Below, piece after piece: positions 41,010 to 48,413 of a stretch of DNA of 64,000 nucleotides. Origin of the DNA: an uncultured Flavobacteriales bacterium. GTDB lineage: Bacteria; Bacteroidota; Bacteroidia; Flavobacteriales; UBA1820. The stretch's first letter is position 1. Each line of letters starts with the position of its first letter. Below the pieces are notes generated by a model, which did not search any database, had not been told where the DNA came from, and saw nothing but the letters and a program-made list of their open reading frames with translations. Location of the stretch: assembly GCA_959608625.1 (NCBI GenBank), contig CAUHQV010000006.1, forward strand, positions 1 through 64,000. The letters run 5' to 3'. The translations under genes were made by a program, and so were the position numbers.

Positions 41010-41687
41010 TTACCGGTGCAGGCGGAACCGGATATACGTGATCGGGGTACCGGTCTCCAAGTATTTTTTCTCGTAGAAAGTCTGGATGGTCTTCAGCTCT
41101 TCCGGTGCGCAGTCGTCCCGGTAAAGATCGTGCTGGGCATAAAGCACTTCGTGCCCTTTCCCATGGAGTAAGCCTAACGTATACCCGTGCAGGAAAGCGG
41201 AATCGGTCTTTAAATGCAAAACGCCGTCCGCTTTAAGGATACGCGCATATTTTTCGAGGAAATCCTCGCCTGTCAGGCGGTGCTTGGTCCGGCGGTACTT
41301 GGTCTGCGGATCCGGGAACGTGATCCATATCTCATCCACTTCCCCGGGTGCAAAGCAACGGTCGATCAGTTCTATTTGGGTGCGCAGGAAAGCGGCGTTG
41401 GGCATTCCGCCCTCCGTGGCCGTCTTCGCCCCCCGCCACAGGCGGGCACCTTTGATATCGATCCCGATAAAGTTCTTTTCCGGGTGTCGTTCGGCCAGGC
41501 CTATCGTATACTCCCCCTTGCCGCAACCCAGTTCGAGCACGATCGGATGGTCATTCTGGAAAAATTCTTTGTTCCACTGGCCCCGCAAGGCAAAACGTCC
41601 CTCCCACACTTCCTCCCGGGAAGGCTGGAAAAGGCGGGAAAAAGTGGCGTTCTCCTGGAAACGCTTTAATTTGTGCTTACTTCCCAT
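41010..41687 (-). CDS. trmB: tRNA (guanine46-N7)-methyltransferase
   Basis: This 225-residue SAM-dependent enzyme modifies G46 in the tRNA variable loop. The SAM motif VLELGCGKGEYTIG (~50) and the family's WITFPDPQTKYRRTKHRL segment (~120) are present. It follows the permease gene by 24 bp on the same strand and is convergent with radC. Confidence 0.94.
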   Translation of the reverse strand: MGSKHKLKRFQENATFSRLFQPSREEVWEGRFALRGQWNKEFFQNDHPIVLELGCGKGEYTIGLAERHPEKNFIGIDIKGARLWRGAKTATEGGMPNAAFLRTQIELIDRCFAPGEVDEIWITFPDPQTKYRRTKHRLTGEDFLEKYARILKADGVLHLKTDSAFLHGYTLGLLHGKGHEVLYAQHDLYRDDCAPEELKTIQTFYEKKYLETGTPITYIRFRLHR

Positions 41688-41711
41688 CGAAAAGAAAAAT
41701 TGTACTGTGCA

Positions 41712-42971
41712 TTATTGGCCGGAACGGATCGCATCCACCGGATCCATCCGGGCGCCCATATAGGCAGGCATGATACCGGCCAGAAGGCCGATCACCGCAG
41801 AAATGATAATCCCTATGTTGATATTGGTCAGCGACAGGTAGAAGGTCATGCCCGACAGGCTTTCCGCCGCGGCCATCGCCCCCCAAACCATCAGAATACC
41901 GAAAAGTCCGCCGATCAGCGAAAGGAATATCGCCTCGAAAACGAACTGAAGGAGGATAAAACTATTCTTGGCCCCGAGCGCTTTCTGGATACCGATCTGG
42001 TTGGTACGCTCGCGCACACTGACGAACATGATATTCGCGATCCCGAAACCGCCCACCAGCATGGAAAAACCGCCGATGATAAAACCGGCCAGGTTCAGCA
42101 TGGAATAAAGCGGGGCAAACGTATTGGCAATGACGGATGGCACGTTGAGTTCGAAATTGTCTTTGGCGTCCGGCGCCAGACGGCGGATGGAACGCACATG
42201 CCCTCGCAATTCGCTCAGGAACTCATCCATATTGGCCTTCTGGGCATCCGAAGGGTTGACGATCACATTCCCGCCCGAGCGGTCGGTGATCATGTTGTAT
42301 TTCCGGTAGAAATTGATCGGGACGAATACCCGATTGTCCTTAGACATGCCGAAAGTCTGTTCCCCTTCTTTTTCCAATGTGCCGATGATACGGAGCTTTT
42401 GTCCCCGGTACATGACGACCTTGCCGACGGCTTCTTCGTCCGAGCCGAAACTATTGGTATAGATATCGTAACCTACCACCGCCACGGGAGTGCCCGCCGC
42501 GCTTTCTATCGGGGAGAAAAAACGGCCCTGCGTGACCTTCATCTGTTCGATGTTCTCGTATTCCTGCGAGACGGCCAGCAGCTGGAAATCGTTGATGTTT
42601 TCGTTGTTGATCTTTATCTGCCCGTATCCCTGGAGGTAAAAAGCGATCCGGTCGGCGATCTCGGGCATCTGCCGGCGCAGGGAGGCCGCTTCGGCGGGCG
42701 TAGGATAGGGACGCTTGCGGATATCCCACCACTGGGCATCCATCACCATGCCCCAAGGCCATTTGTCGATATACACCACTTCGGCACCCATCGAAGCCAA
42801 GTCGTCGTCCACGTTCTTTTTGAGCGAATCGACGGCGGCCAACACGGTAATGATGCAGAAGATACCGATGCTGATCCCCAACAGCGACAAAAGGGTGCGG
42901 AGTTTGTTCTTCACCAGGGCGTCCCAGGCAAATTTCACGCTTTCGGTAAACAGGATAATGGACTTGCGCAT
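41712..42971 (-). CDS. MacB/FtsX-type ABC transporter permease
   Basis: The protein has 419 residues from ATG 42969-42971; GTG six codons upstream is an alternative. One N-terminal membrane helix (~24-45, LRTLLSLLGISIGIFCIITVL) is followed by a large periplasmic MacB_PCD domain (~50-270). Three C-terminal helices (~285-310, 330-360, 375-400) contain NQIGIQKALGAK, the FtsX-type coupling segment. No ATPase or membrane fusion gene is adjacent, so its partner is elsewhere. A -7 box TATCTTTG lies at 43004-43011. trmB follows 24 bp downstream. Confidence 0.9.
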   Translation of the reverse strand: MRKSIILFTESVKFAWDALVKNKLRTLLSLLGISIGIFCIITVLAAVDSLKKNVDDDLASMGAEVVYIDKWPWGMVMDAQWWDIRKRPYPTPAEAASLRRQMPEIADRIAFYLQGYGQIKINNENINDFQLLAVSQEYENIEQMKVTQGRFFSPIESAAGTPVAVVGYDIYTNSFGSDEEAVGKVVMYRGQKLRIIGTLEKEGEQTFGMSKDNRVFVPINFYRKYNMITDRSGGNVIVNPSDAQKANMDEFLSELRGHVRSIRRLAPDAKDNFELNVPSVIANTFAPLYSMLNLAGFIIGGFSMLVGGFGIANIMFVSVRERTNQIGIQKALGAKNSFILLQFVFEAIFLSLIGGLFGILMVWGAMAAAESLSGMTFYLSLTNINIGIIISAVIGLLAGIMPAYMGARMDPVDAIRSGQ

Positions 42972-43103
42972 ATTTTTCTCGGTGATCACGAACCGGACGG
43001 AGGCAAAGATACGAATTTACCGCCCGTAAACCGGCTCCGGAACGATGCCGGTGGGTCAAATGTATCGCAATTTAACGAAATATCCTTGTTTTTCATTCTC
43101 TTT

Positions 43104-43134
43104 TTTGACTTCCGGGTATTATTTCATACTTTTG
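43104..43134 (+). promoter_or_regulatory. Bacteroidota-type promoter of the S9 peptidase operon
   Basis: TTTG (43104-43107), 19 bp, then TACTTTTG (43127-43134): a near-ideal match, 35 bp before the ATG at 43170. It is divergent from the -7 box of the permease gene at 43004-43011. Confidence 0.8.
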
Positions 43135-43169
43135 GATACATCAGAAATCAACCAAAACAACCGCACGAC

Positions 43170-45215
43170 ATGATTATCAGGCGAGTTTTCATTTTCCTTC
43201 TATTTTTCACGATGACAACAGTTTCTCAGGCACAGACCGGGGTAATGACCCCGGAAACACTCTGGCAGCTCGGACGGGTGAGCCTCGCCGGGGCGAGTGC
43301 GGACGGTTCCACCGTCCTGTACAACGTAACCACCTACGATACCCAGGCAGACAAGGGTACAACCCATATTTTCGCCTGCAATCTTTCGGGCGCTTCCCGC
43401 CAGCTCACCGACGGGCAAACGAGCGCCCAGGCCATCGGCATCACTCCCGGCGGCCGCATCGCTTATATGCAGGAAGGCCAACTCTGGACCATGGCGCCGA
43501 CCGGAATGGATAAACAACAGGCCAGTAACATCGAAGGCGGTATCGCCAACGTCAAATTCTCGCCCAAAGGGGATGCGGTGCTTTTCACCCGGGACGTGAA
43601 ATTCCGCCAGACCCCGGCCGAACTCTATCCGGAGCTGCCCAAAGCCAACGTGCGCATCATCGACGACCTGATGTACCGCCATTGGAACAACTGGGAGGAT
43701 GACAGGGTTTCGCACGTGTTCTATGCACCGTTCAACGGCACGGCAGTATCCGGATCGGGAACGGATATCATGGAAGGAGAACCTTACGATGCTCCCCTGA
43801 CGCCTTTCGGCGGGGCCGAGCAACTTGCCTGGAGCCCGGACGGGATGAAAATAGCCTACACCTGCAAGAAAAAGCAGGGGACCCAGGCCGCTATTTCGAC
43901 CGATGCGGACATATATATCTATGACGTGGTTTCGAAAAAGACCGAAAACCTGACCGAAAGCAACAACGGATACGACACCTGCCCGGCATGGAGCCCGGAC
44001 GGACGTTTTATCGCCTGGCTCTCGATGGACGAGGATGGGTACGAAGCGGACAAGAACGACATCAAGCTCTACGAATGGGCCACCGGAAAGACCTATAACC
44101 TGACCGAACGTTGGGACGAGACCATTGAAGAATTCGCCTGGGAGAAGACAGGCGCGGCCATCGTGTTCCGCACGGCGTTCAATGCTGTGGAACAACTGTT
44201 CGAATTCCGGATGCCCAAGAGCCTGAGCGAAATATCGCCCAACACCTGTATCGCCCAACTGACCAAAGGCAAAGCCTGCGTGGGCGCATTTTTGCTTACC
44301 GGTAAGAACATCATCGCCGAACGTTACGACTTCAACCGCCCCAACGAGATCGTGTCCTACGACCTGAAAAAGGGGACGTTCCGGTATCTGACCGACGTGA
44401 ACGGAGCGATATTCAAGGACATCAAACCCTCCGAAATCAAAGAGCGCTGGGTGAACACCACCGACGGGAAGCATATGCTCGTCTGGGTAGTTCTCCCTCC
44501 CGATTTCGATGCGACCAAAAAATACCCGGCTCTGCTCTTCTGCGGAGGCGGCCCCCAGACGCCCCTCACCCCGTCGTACTCCTTCCGGTGGAATTACCAG
44601 CTGATGGCGGCGAAAGGCTATATCATAGTCATCCCCAACCGCCGGGGTCTTCCGGGATTCGGCGTGAAATGGAACGAGGAGATCTCCGGACAATGGGGCG
44701 GGCAGGCCATTACCGACCTGCTGACGGCCATCGACGACGTAGCGCGGGAGCCTTACATAGATAAAGAGGGCTTGGGCGCGGTAGGCGCCTCGTACGGCGG
44801 CTATTCCGTCTATATGCTGGCCGGCAAGCACGAAGGCCGCTTCAAGACTTTCATCGCCCACTGCGGCACGTTCGATATGAAGAGTTGGTACGGCACGACC
44901 GAAGAGGTATTCTTTGCCAACAAAGACCTCGGTGGCCCTTATTGGCAGGACCGGAGCAACCCTTCGTACAACGAGTTTTCCCCTTCATCCTACGTAGACA
45001 AATGGGATACCCCGATTTTGATCATGCAGGGCGAGCAAGACTTTCGCGTGCCGACCAACCAGTCGATGCAGGCTTTCCAGGCCGCACGGCTGCGGGGGAT
45101 AGAGGCGCGTATGGTGCTTTTCCCCGACGAGTGCCACTGGATCCTCCGGCCGCAGGACAGTCTGGTATGGCAGGCGGAATTCTTCGGATGGCTGGATAAA
45201 TACCTGAAGAAATAA
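43170..45215 (+). CDS. exported S9-family prolyl oligopeptidase-like peptidase
   Basis: The 681-residue precursor has a signal peptide (MIIRRVFIFLLFFTMTTVSQA). An N-terminal TolB-like beta-propeller (~25-400; repeated SPDGMKIAYT, SPDGRFIAWLS) is followed by an alpha/beta hydrolase domain. The catalytic Ser541 is in VGASYGGYS, Asp is in GEQDFRVP (~624) and His is in DECHWIL (~656). It would cleave short peptides in the periplasm, like acylaminoacyl- or dipeptidyl-peptidases. The frame is open far upstream, but the promoter and signal peptide fix the ATG. It heads an operon with fthC, GDPD and an epimerase-like gene. Confidence 0.93.
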   Translation: MIIRRVFIFLLFFTMTTVSQAQTGVMTPETLWQLGRVSLAGASADGSTVLYNVTTYDTQADKGTTHIFACNLSGASRQLTDGQTSAQAIGITPGGRIAYMQEGQLWTMAPTGMDKQQASNIEGGIANVKFSPKGDAVLFTRDVKFRQTPAELYPELPKANVRIIDDLMYRHWNNWEDDRVSHVFYAPFNGTAVSGSGTDIMEGEPYDAPLTPFGGAEQLAWSPDGMKIAYTCKKKQGTQAAISTDADIYIYDVVSKKTENLTESNNGYDTCPAWSPDGRFIAWLSMDEDGYEADKNDIKLYEWATGKTYNLTERWDETIEEFAWEKTGAAIVFRTAFNAVEQLFEFRMPKSLSEISPNTCIAQLTKGKACVGAFLLTGKNIIAERYDFNRPNEIVSYDLKKGTFRYLTDVNGAIFKDIKPSEIKERWVNTTDGKHMLVWVVLPPDFDATKKYPALLFCGGGPQTPLTPSYSFRWNYQLMAAKGYIIVIPNRRGLPGFGVKWNEEISGQWGGQAITDLLTAIDDVAREPYIDKEGLGAVGASYGGYSVYMLAGKHEGRFKTFIAHCGTFDMKSWYGTTEEVFFANKDLGGPYWQDRSNPSYNEFSPSSYVDKWDTPILIMQGEQDFRVPTNQSMQAFQAARLRGIEARMVLFPDECHWILRPQDSLVWQAEFFGWLDKYLKK

Positions 45216-45220
45216 CGGCC

Positions 45221-45808
45221 ATGGCCTCCAAGAAAGAACTCCGGAAAGCCTATCGGGAATTGCGGGCCCATATACCGCCCGCCAAAGCGGAGGCCCTTTC
45301 GCTGTCCGCCTGCCGGACGGCCGTTGATTCGCCGGAGTTTGCCGCCGCACAAAATATCCACGTGTTCCTGCCTATCCGCCGGTTGCACGAGATAGACACC
45401 TACCCGTTGTTGGATGCCATCTTTTCCCGGGGGAAAACAGCCGTGGTATCCGTTTCCGATTTCGAGAAAGGGACGATGTCCTGCTATGCCCTGGGGGATA
45501 CGGGTCTTTTAGCCGAGAATGCCTTCGGCATTCCGGAACCGGCCGATACGACCGGTTTACAGCTCATAGCCCCGCAGGAGATCGACCTGATCCTTATCCC
45601 TTTGCTGGCTTACGACCGGGCAGGGCACCGGGTAGGGTACGGCAGGGGATTTTACGACCGTTTCCTGCGGCAATGCCGCCCGGATGCCGTAAAAGCAGGC
45701 CTGTCCTTTTTCCCGCCGGAAGAACAGCCGATATCCGACACGACCCCGGAAGACATTCCGCTGGGCTGCTGTTTCACCCCGGAAGGTAGAGTAGAGTTCA
45801 AAAAATAA
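45221..45808 (+). CDS. fthC: 5-formyltetrahydrofolate cyclo-ligase
   Basis: This 195-residue enzyme converts 5-formyl-THF to 5,10-methenyl-THF using ATP (also called MTHFS or YgfA). The N-terminal KKELRKAYRELRAHI basic helix and the signature GYGRGFYDRFL (~140) with DLILIPLLAYD before it are present. It starts 5 bp after the peptidase stop. In E. coli ygfA lies by ssrS; no 6S RNA is recognised here. Confidence 0.93.
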   Translation: MASKKELRKAYRELRAHIPPAKAEALSLSACRTAVDSPEFAAAQNIHVFLPIRRLHEIDTYPLLDAIFSRGKTAVVSVSDFEKGTMSCYALGDTGLLAENAFGIPEPADTTGLQLIAPQEIDLILIPLLAYDRAGHRVGYGRGFYDRFLRQCRPDAVKAGLSFFPPEEQPISDTTPEDIPLGCCFTPEGRVEFKK

Positions 45809-45859
45809 TCGAATCAGGCTTCCGGCCGATCTTTTCTCTGATATGCAAACAAAAACTTC

Positions 45860-46657
45860 ATGATAATGAAAACTACAAGATTTTTTGCCCTGGCGGTCTT
45901 CGCACTCATTTCGGTAACGGTCTACTCCCAGGCCAAAGTAGTAGCCCATCGGGGTTACTGGCGGGCGGACGGCGCCGCCCAAAACAGCATCGCCTCCCTC
46001 CAGAAAGCAGACCAGATCAAATGTTTCGGCTCGGAATGCGACGTGCTGCAGACCCAGGACGGCGTACTGGTAGTGAACCACGACCCGCACGTAGGGCCGG
46101 ACAAGATCCTGATCGAAAATGCGAAATACAAGGATATTAAAAATATCAAACTGTCGAACGGCGAAAAAGTGCCCACCCTCAAGGAATACCTGAAGGCCCT
46201 GAAAAAGTGTGAAAATTCCCTGCTCGTGCTGGAAATAAAGGAACATTCCACGGACGAAAAAATGGTCCGGGCCACCCGCGACATCGTGACGATGGTCGAC
46301 AAGATGGGAATGGCCGACAAAGTATATTACATTTCTTTCATGCCGACCATTTGCGATGAGATCGTAAAGATCGCCCCGGAGGCCGAGATCGCTTATCTGA
46401 GCAACAAAATGACTCCGGAACAGGTAAAACAGCGGGGCTATACCGGGGTGGATTTCCATTATTCGCAGTTCCAGAAAAATCCGGGCTGGGTGCGGGATTG
46501 TCACGACTTGGGGCTGAACGTCAACGTGTGGACAGTGAACACCGAAGAGCTGATGAACCGGATGCTCGATCTAGGCGTGGACTTTATCACTACCGACTAT
46601 CCCGAGCTGCTCCAAAAAATATTATTAGAGAGGCAGCGGGCCGGTATTTTCTTCTGA
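45860..46657 (+). CDS. exported glycerophosphodiester phosphodiesterase
   Basis: The 265-residue precursor has a signal peptide (to about YSQA, residue 25; ATG at 45860 or 45866). The GDPD TIM-barrel signature is present: VVAHRGYW (His30), the acidic pair in GSECDV, the second His in VVNHDPHV, and the C-terminal NVWTVNTEE and DFITTDYPELL. It would release glycerol 3-phosphate from deacylated phospholipid headgroups in the periplasm. Third gene of the S9 operon. Confidence 0.92.
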   Translation: MIMKTTRFFALAVFALISVTVYSQAKVVAHRGYWRADGAAQNSIASLQKADQIKCFGSECDVLQTQDGVLVVNHDPHVGPDKILIENAKYKDIKNIKLSNGEKVPTLKEYLKALKKCENSLLVLEIKEHSTDEKMVRATRDIVTMVDKMGMADKVYYISFMPTICDEIVKIAPEAEIAYLSNKMTPEQVKQRGYTGVDFHYSQFQKNPGWVRDCHDLGLNVNVWTVNTEELMNRMLDLGVDFITTDYPELLQKILLERQRAGIFF

Positions 46658-46690
46658 CCCGGCATACAACCCCCAAAAGAACATAACCCT

Positions 46691-47344
46691 ATGAAAAACC
46701 AAAAATTAGCTATCATCGGCGCCACCGGATTCGTGGGCGGAGCCATTCTGGAAGAGGCCGTCGGGCGGGGATATCCCGTGGTGGCTATCGCCCGCAATAC
46801 GGCCAAGATCGCCGCCGAAAGCCCTGCCCTCGAGAAAAAAGAACTGGACGTAACCGACGAGGCCGCTTTGACCGAAGCCCTGAAAGGGGTCGACACGGTC
46901 ATTTCGGCCTACAACCCGGGCTGGAAAAACCCGAATATCTACCGCGATACAATGACCAACTACCCGAAGATCATTTCCGCCGTGAAAAAGGCCGGGATAA
47001 AGAGGCTGCAAATCGTCGGCGGGGCCGGAAGCCTGTTATTACCCGACGGGAAACGGGTAATGGACGGAAATCTGCCCGAAGAGATACGGGGCGGGGTCGA
47101 AAGCCTGGCGGAGATATTTTACCGATACCTGCAGCCCGAAAAAGAACTCGACTGGGTATTCTTTTCCCCCGCCGGAAGTTTTACGTCCGGCCCCCGCACG
47201 GGAGAATACCGGCTGGGAACAGACTACCTGATCGTCGGCAAAGAGGGAAAAAGCAGCATCTCCGTAAAAGATTACGTCAAAGCGATGGTGGACGAAGCCG
47301 AAAACCCGCAGCACCACCGGGAACGTTTTACGATCGGGTATTAA
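46691..47344 (+). CDS. NAD(P)-binding atypical SDR (YwnB-like)
   Basis: This 217-residue cytoplasmic protein has an N-terminal Rossmann motif IIGATGFVGG (8-17). VISAYNPGW, LQIVGGAGSL and the C-terminal SSISVKDYVKAMVDEAE segments match the atypical SDR family of NAD(P)H-binding proteins. No catalytic Tyr-x-x-x-Lys is seen, so it may be a binding protein or a weak reductase. Substrate unknown. Last gene of the S9 operon. Its TAA overlaps the convergent ybaK stop. Confidence 0.86.
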   Translation: MKNQKLAIIGATGFVGGAILEEAVGRGYPVVAIARNTAKIAAESPALEKKELDVTDEAALTEALKGVDTVISAYNPGWKNPNIYRDTMTNYPKIISAVKKAGIKRLQIVGGAGSLLLPDGKRVMDGNLPEEIRGGVESLAEIFYRYLQPEKELDWVFFSPAGSFTSGPRTGEYRLGTDYLIVGKEGKSSISVKDYVKAMVDEAENPQHHRERFTIGY

Positions 47345-47820
47345 TCCGCCGTAAGGTCACATACCGTAGCGCCTGTATACGACAGCAGATCGGCAGGCGC
47401 TATTTTTATCTGGAGCCCGCGTATCCCGGCACTGATATAGATCCGGGAAAATCCTTTACAAGTATCGTGAACAAAGGTGGGAAAGGGTTTTTTCATGCCG
47501 ATAGGCGAGCATCCGCCCCGGATATAACCGGTAGCGGGCAAAAGTTCTTTCATCGGGATCAGGTCGGCCTTTTTGTCCTCGGCGGCCCGGGCCGCTTTTT
47601 TCAGGTCCACTTCCGAATCACCGGGTACTACGCACACGAAAATCCCGGTGCGCTCGCCCCGCAAAACCAACGTTTTAAACACCTGGCGGACGTCCTCCCT
47701 CAGTTCCGAAGCCAAATGCGCGGCCGAAAGGTCGTCTTCGTCCACCCGGTACGGAATGAGTTCGTACCCGATCCCGGCCTTATCCAATAACCGGGCTGCA
47801 TTCGTCTTGTTTACTTTCAT
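47341..47820 (-). CDS. ybaK: Cys-tRNA(Pro)/Cys-tRNA(Cys) deacylase YbaK
   Basis: This 159-residue trans-editing factor hydrolyses Cys-tRNA(Pro) made in error by prolyl-tRNA synthetase. It has the YbaK/EbsC fold, with KVNKTNAARLLDKAG at the N-terminus, FKTLVLRG and GGCSPIGMKKPFPTF, which holds the family's GGxSP loop. The frame is open to 47868, but the family start is ATG 47818-47820. The -7 box TATCTTTG (47825-47832) ends only 4 nt before that ATG, so the transcript would be leaderless or nearly so. Confidence 0.92.
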   Translation of the reverse strand: MKVNKTNAARLLDKAGIGYELIPYRVDEDDLSAAHLASELREDVRQVFKTLVLRGERTGIFVCVVPGDSEVDLKKAARAAEDKKADLIPMKELLPATGYIRGGCSPIGMKKPFPTFVHDTCKGFSRIYISAGIRGLQIKIAPADLLSYTGATVCDLTAD

Positions 47821-47824
47821 GAAA

Positions 47825-47832
47825 CAAAGATA
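47825..47832 (-). promoter_or_regulatory. -7 box giving a leaderless or near-leaderless ybaK transcript
   Basis: TATCTTTG on the minus strand has its last G at 47825. Bacteroidota transcripts usually start about 4-6 nt after this box, which falls on the ATG at 47820. No ribosome site can fit between. Confidence 0.45.
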
Positions 47833-47871
47833 ACTACGAACCCTTATTCCCGCAAAATAAGCCTGCAAATC

Positions 47872-47903
47872 TTTGCAATTCCGGGCGCCTTCCCCTACCT
47901 TGT
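47872..47903 (+). promoter_or_regulatory. possible promoter of the truncated MBL gene
   Basis: TTTG (47872-47875), 20 bp, then TACCTTGT (47896-47903), a variant of TAnnTTTG. The gene starts 70 bp further on. Confidence 0.4.
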
Positions 47904-47972
47904 ACTCATTAGAACTTTCCGGTAAAGCTACCCAGGGCCCGCAAAAAAGGGAACCATAAACAAAAATAAATC

Positions 47973-48353
47973 ATGCTGAAAAAATGGATGTTAGCCGTCG
48001 TATGCGGCTTACTGTCGATCACCGCCAGCGCAAAGGGCGGTTTTTCCTTGTGGCAACTGGCCGCGCAATCGGACAAGATCGGGAATTCCTACGTCATGCA
48101 GACCGACAAAGGCAAAGTGATCGTGATGGACGGCGGCTACCGGGAGGAGGCCCCTTACCTGCGGGGATTTATCGCGGCCCTGGGCGGAAAAGTAGACCTG
48201 TGGATCGTCACCCATCCGCACCCCGACCATATCGGAGCTTTGATAGACATTCTGGAGCATTCGGGCGGCATCCGCGTGGAGTCTATCCTGCAATCCCGTT
48301 TCCCCGAAGAGCAATACGTGAGCTGCCTGTTGGGAACCTCCAAAATATTTTGA
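47973..48353 (+). pseudogene. 3'-truncated metallo-beta-lactamase-fold hydrolase, exported
   Basis: The 126-residue product has a signal peptide (MLKKWMLAVVCGLLSITASA) and the start of an MBL fold: VIVMDGGYREE then the metal motif HPHPDH (H81, H83, D85, H86). Full MBL proteins need at least ~200 residues and further metal ligands. Here the frame ends at TGA 48351-48353, right after the first third of the domain (tail SCLLGTSKIF). A terminator begins 3 nt later, so the missing part is not present in another frame downstream. A deletion joined the 5' part to a terminator, I infer. The start and reading frame are intact, so a short protein could still be made. Confidence 0.7.
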
Positions 48354-48356
48354 CAC

Positions 48357-48388
48357 AAAAAATCCCGGCCGAATGGCCGGGATTTTTT
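48357..48388. terminator. strong bidirectional rho-independent terminator
   Basis: A 14-bp stem (48357-48370 with 48375-48388), 4-nt loop, A-tract on the left and T-tract on the right. It lies between the truncated MBL gene (+) and the hybrid kinase stop (-). Confidence 0.92.
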
Positions 48389-48413
48389 ACATGGACTTTT
48401 TCTCTCTGAAAAT

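Noticed and set aside
41673..43169. N-terminal 499-codon extension of the S9 peptidase frame
   Set aside because: It is antisense to the permease gene. The signal peptide at 43170 and the promoter at 43104-43134 fix the true start.
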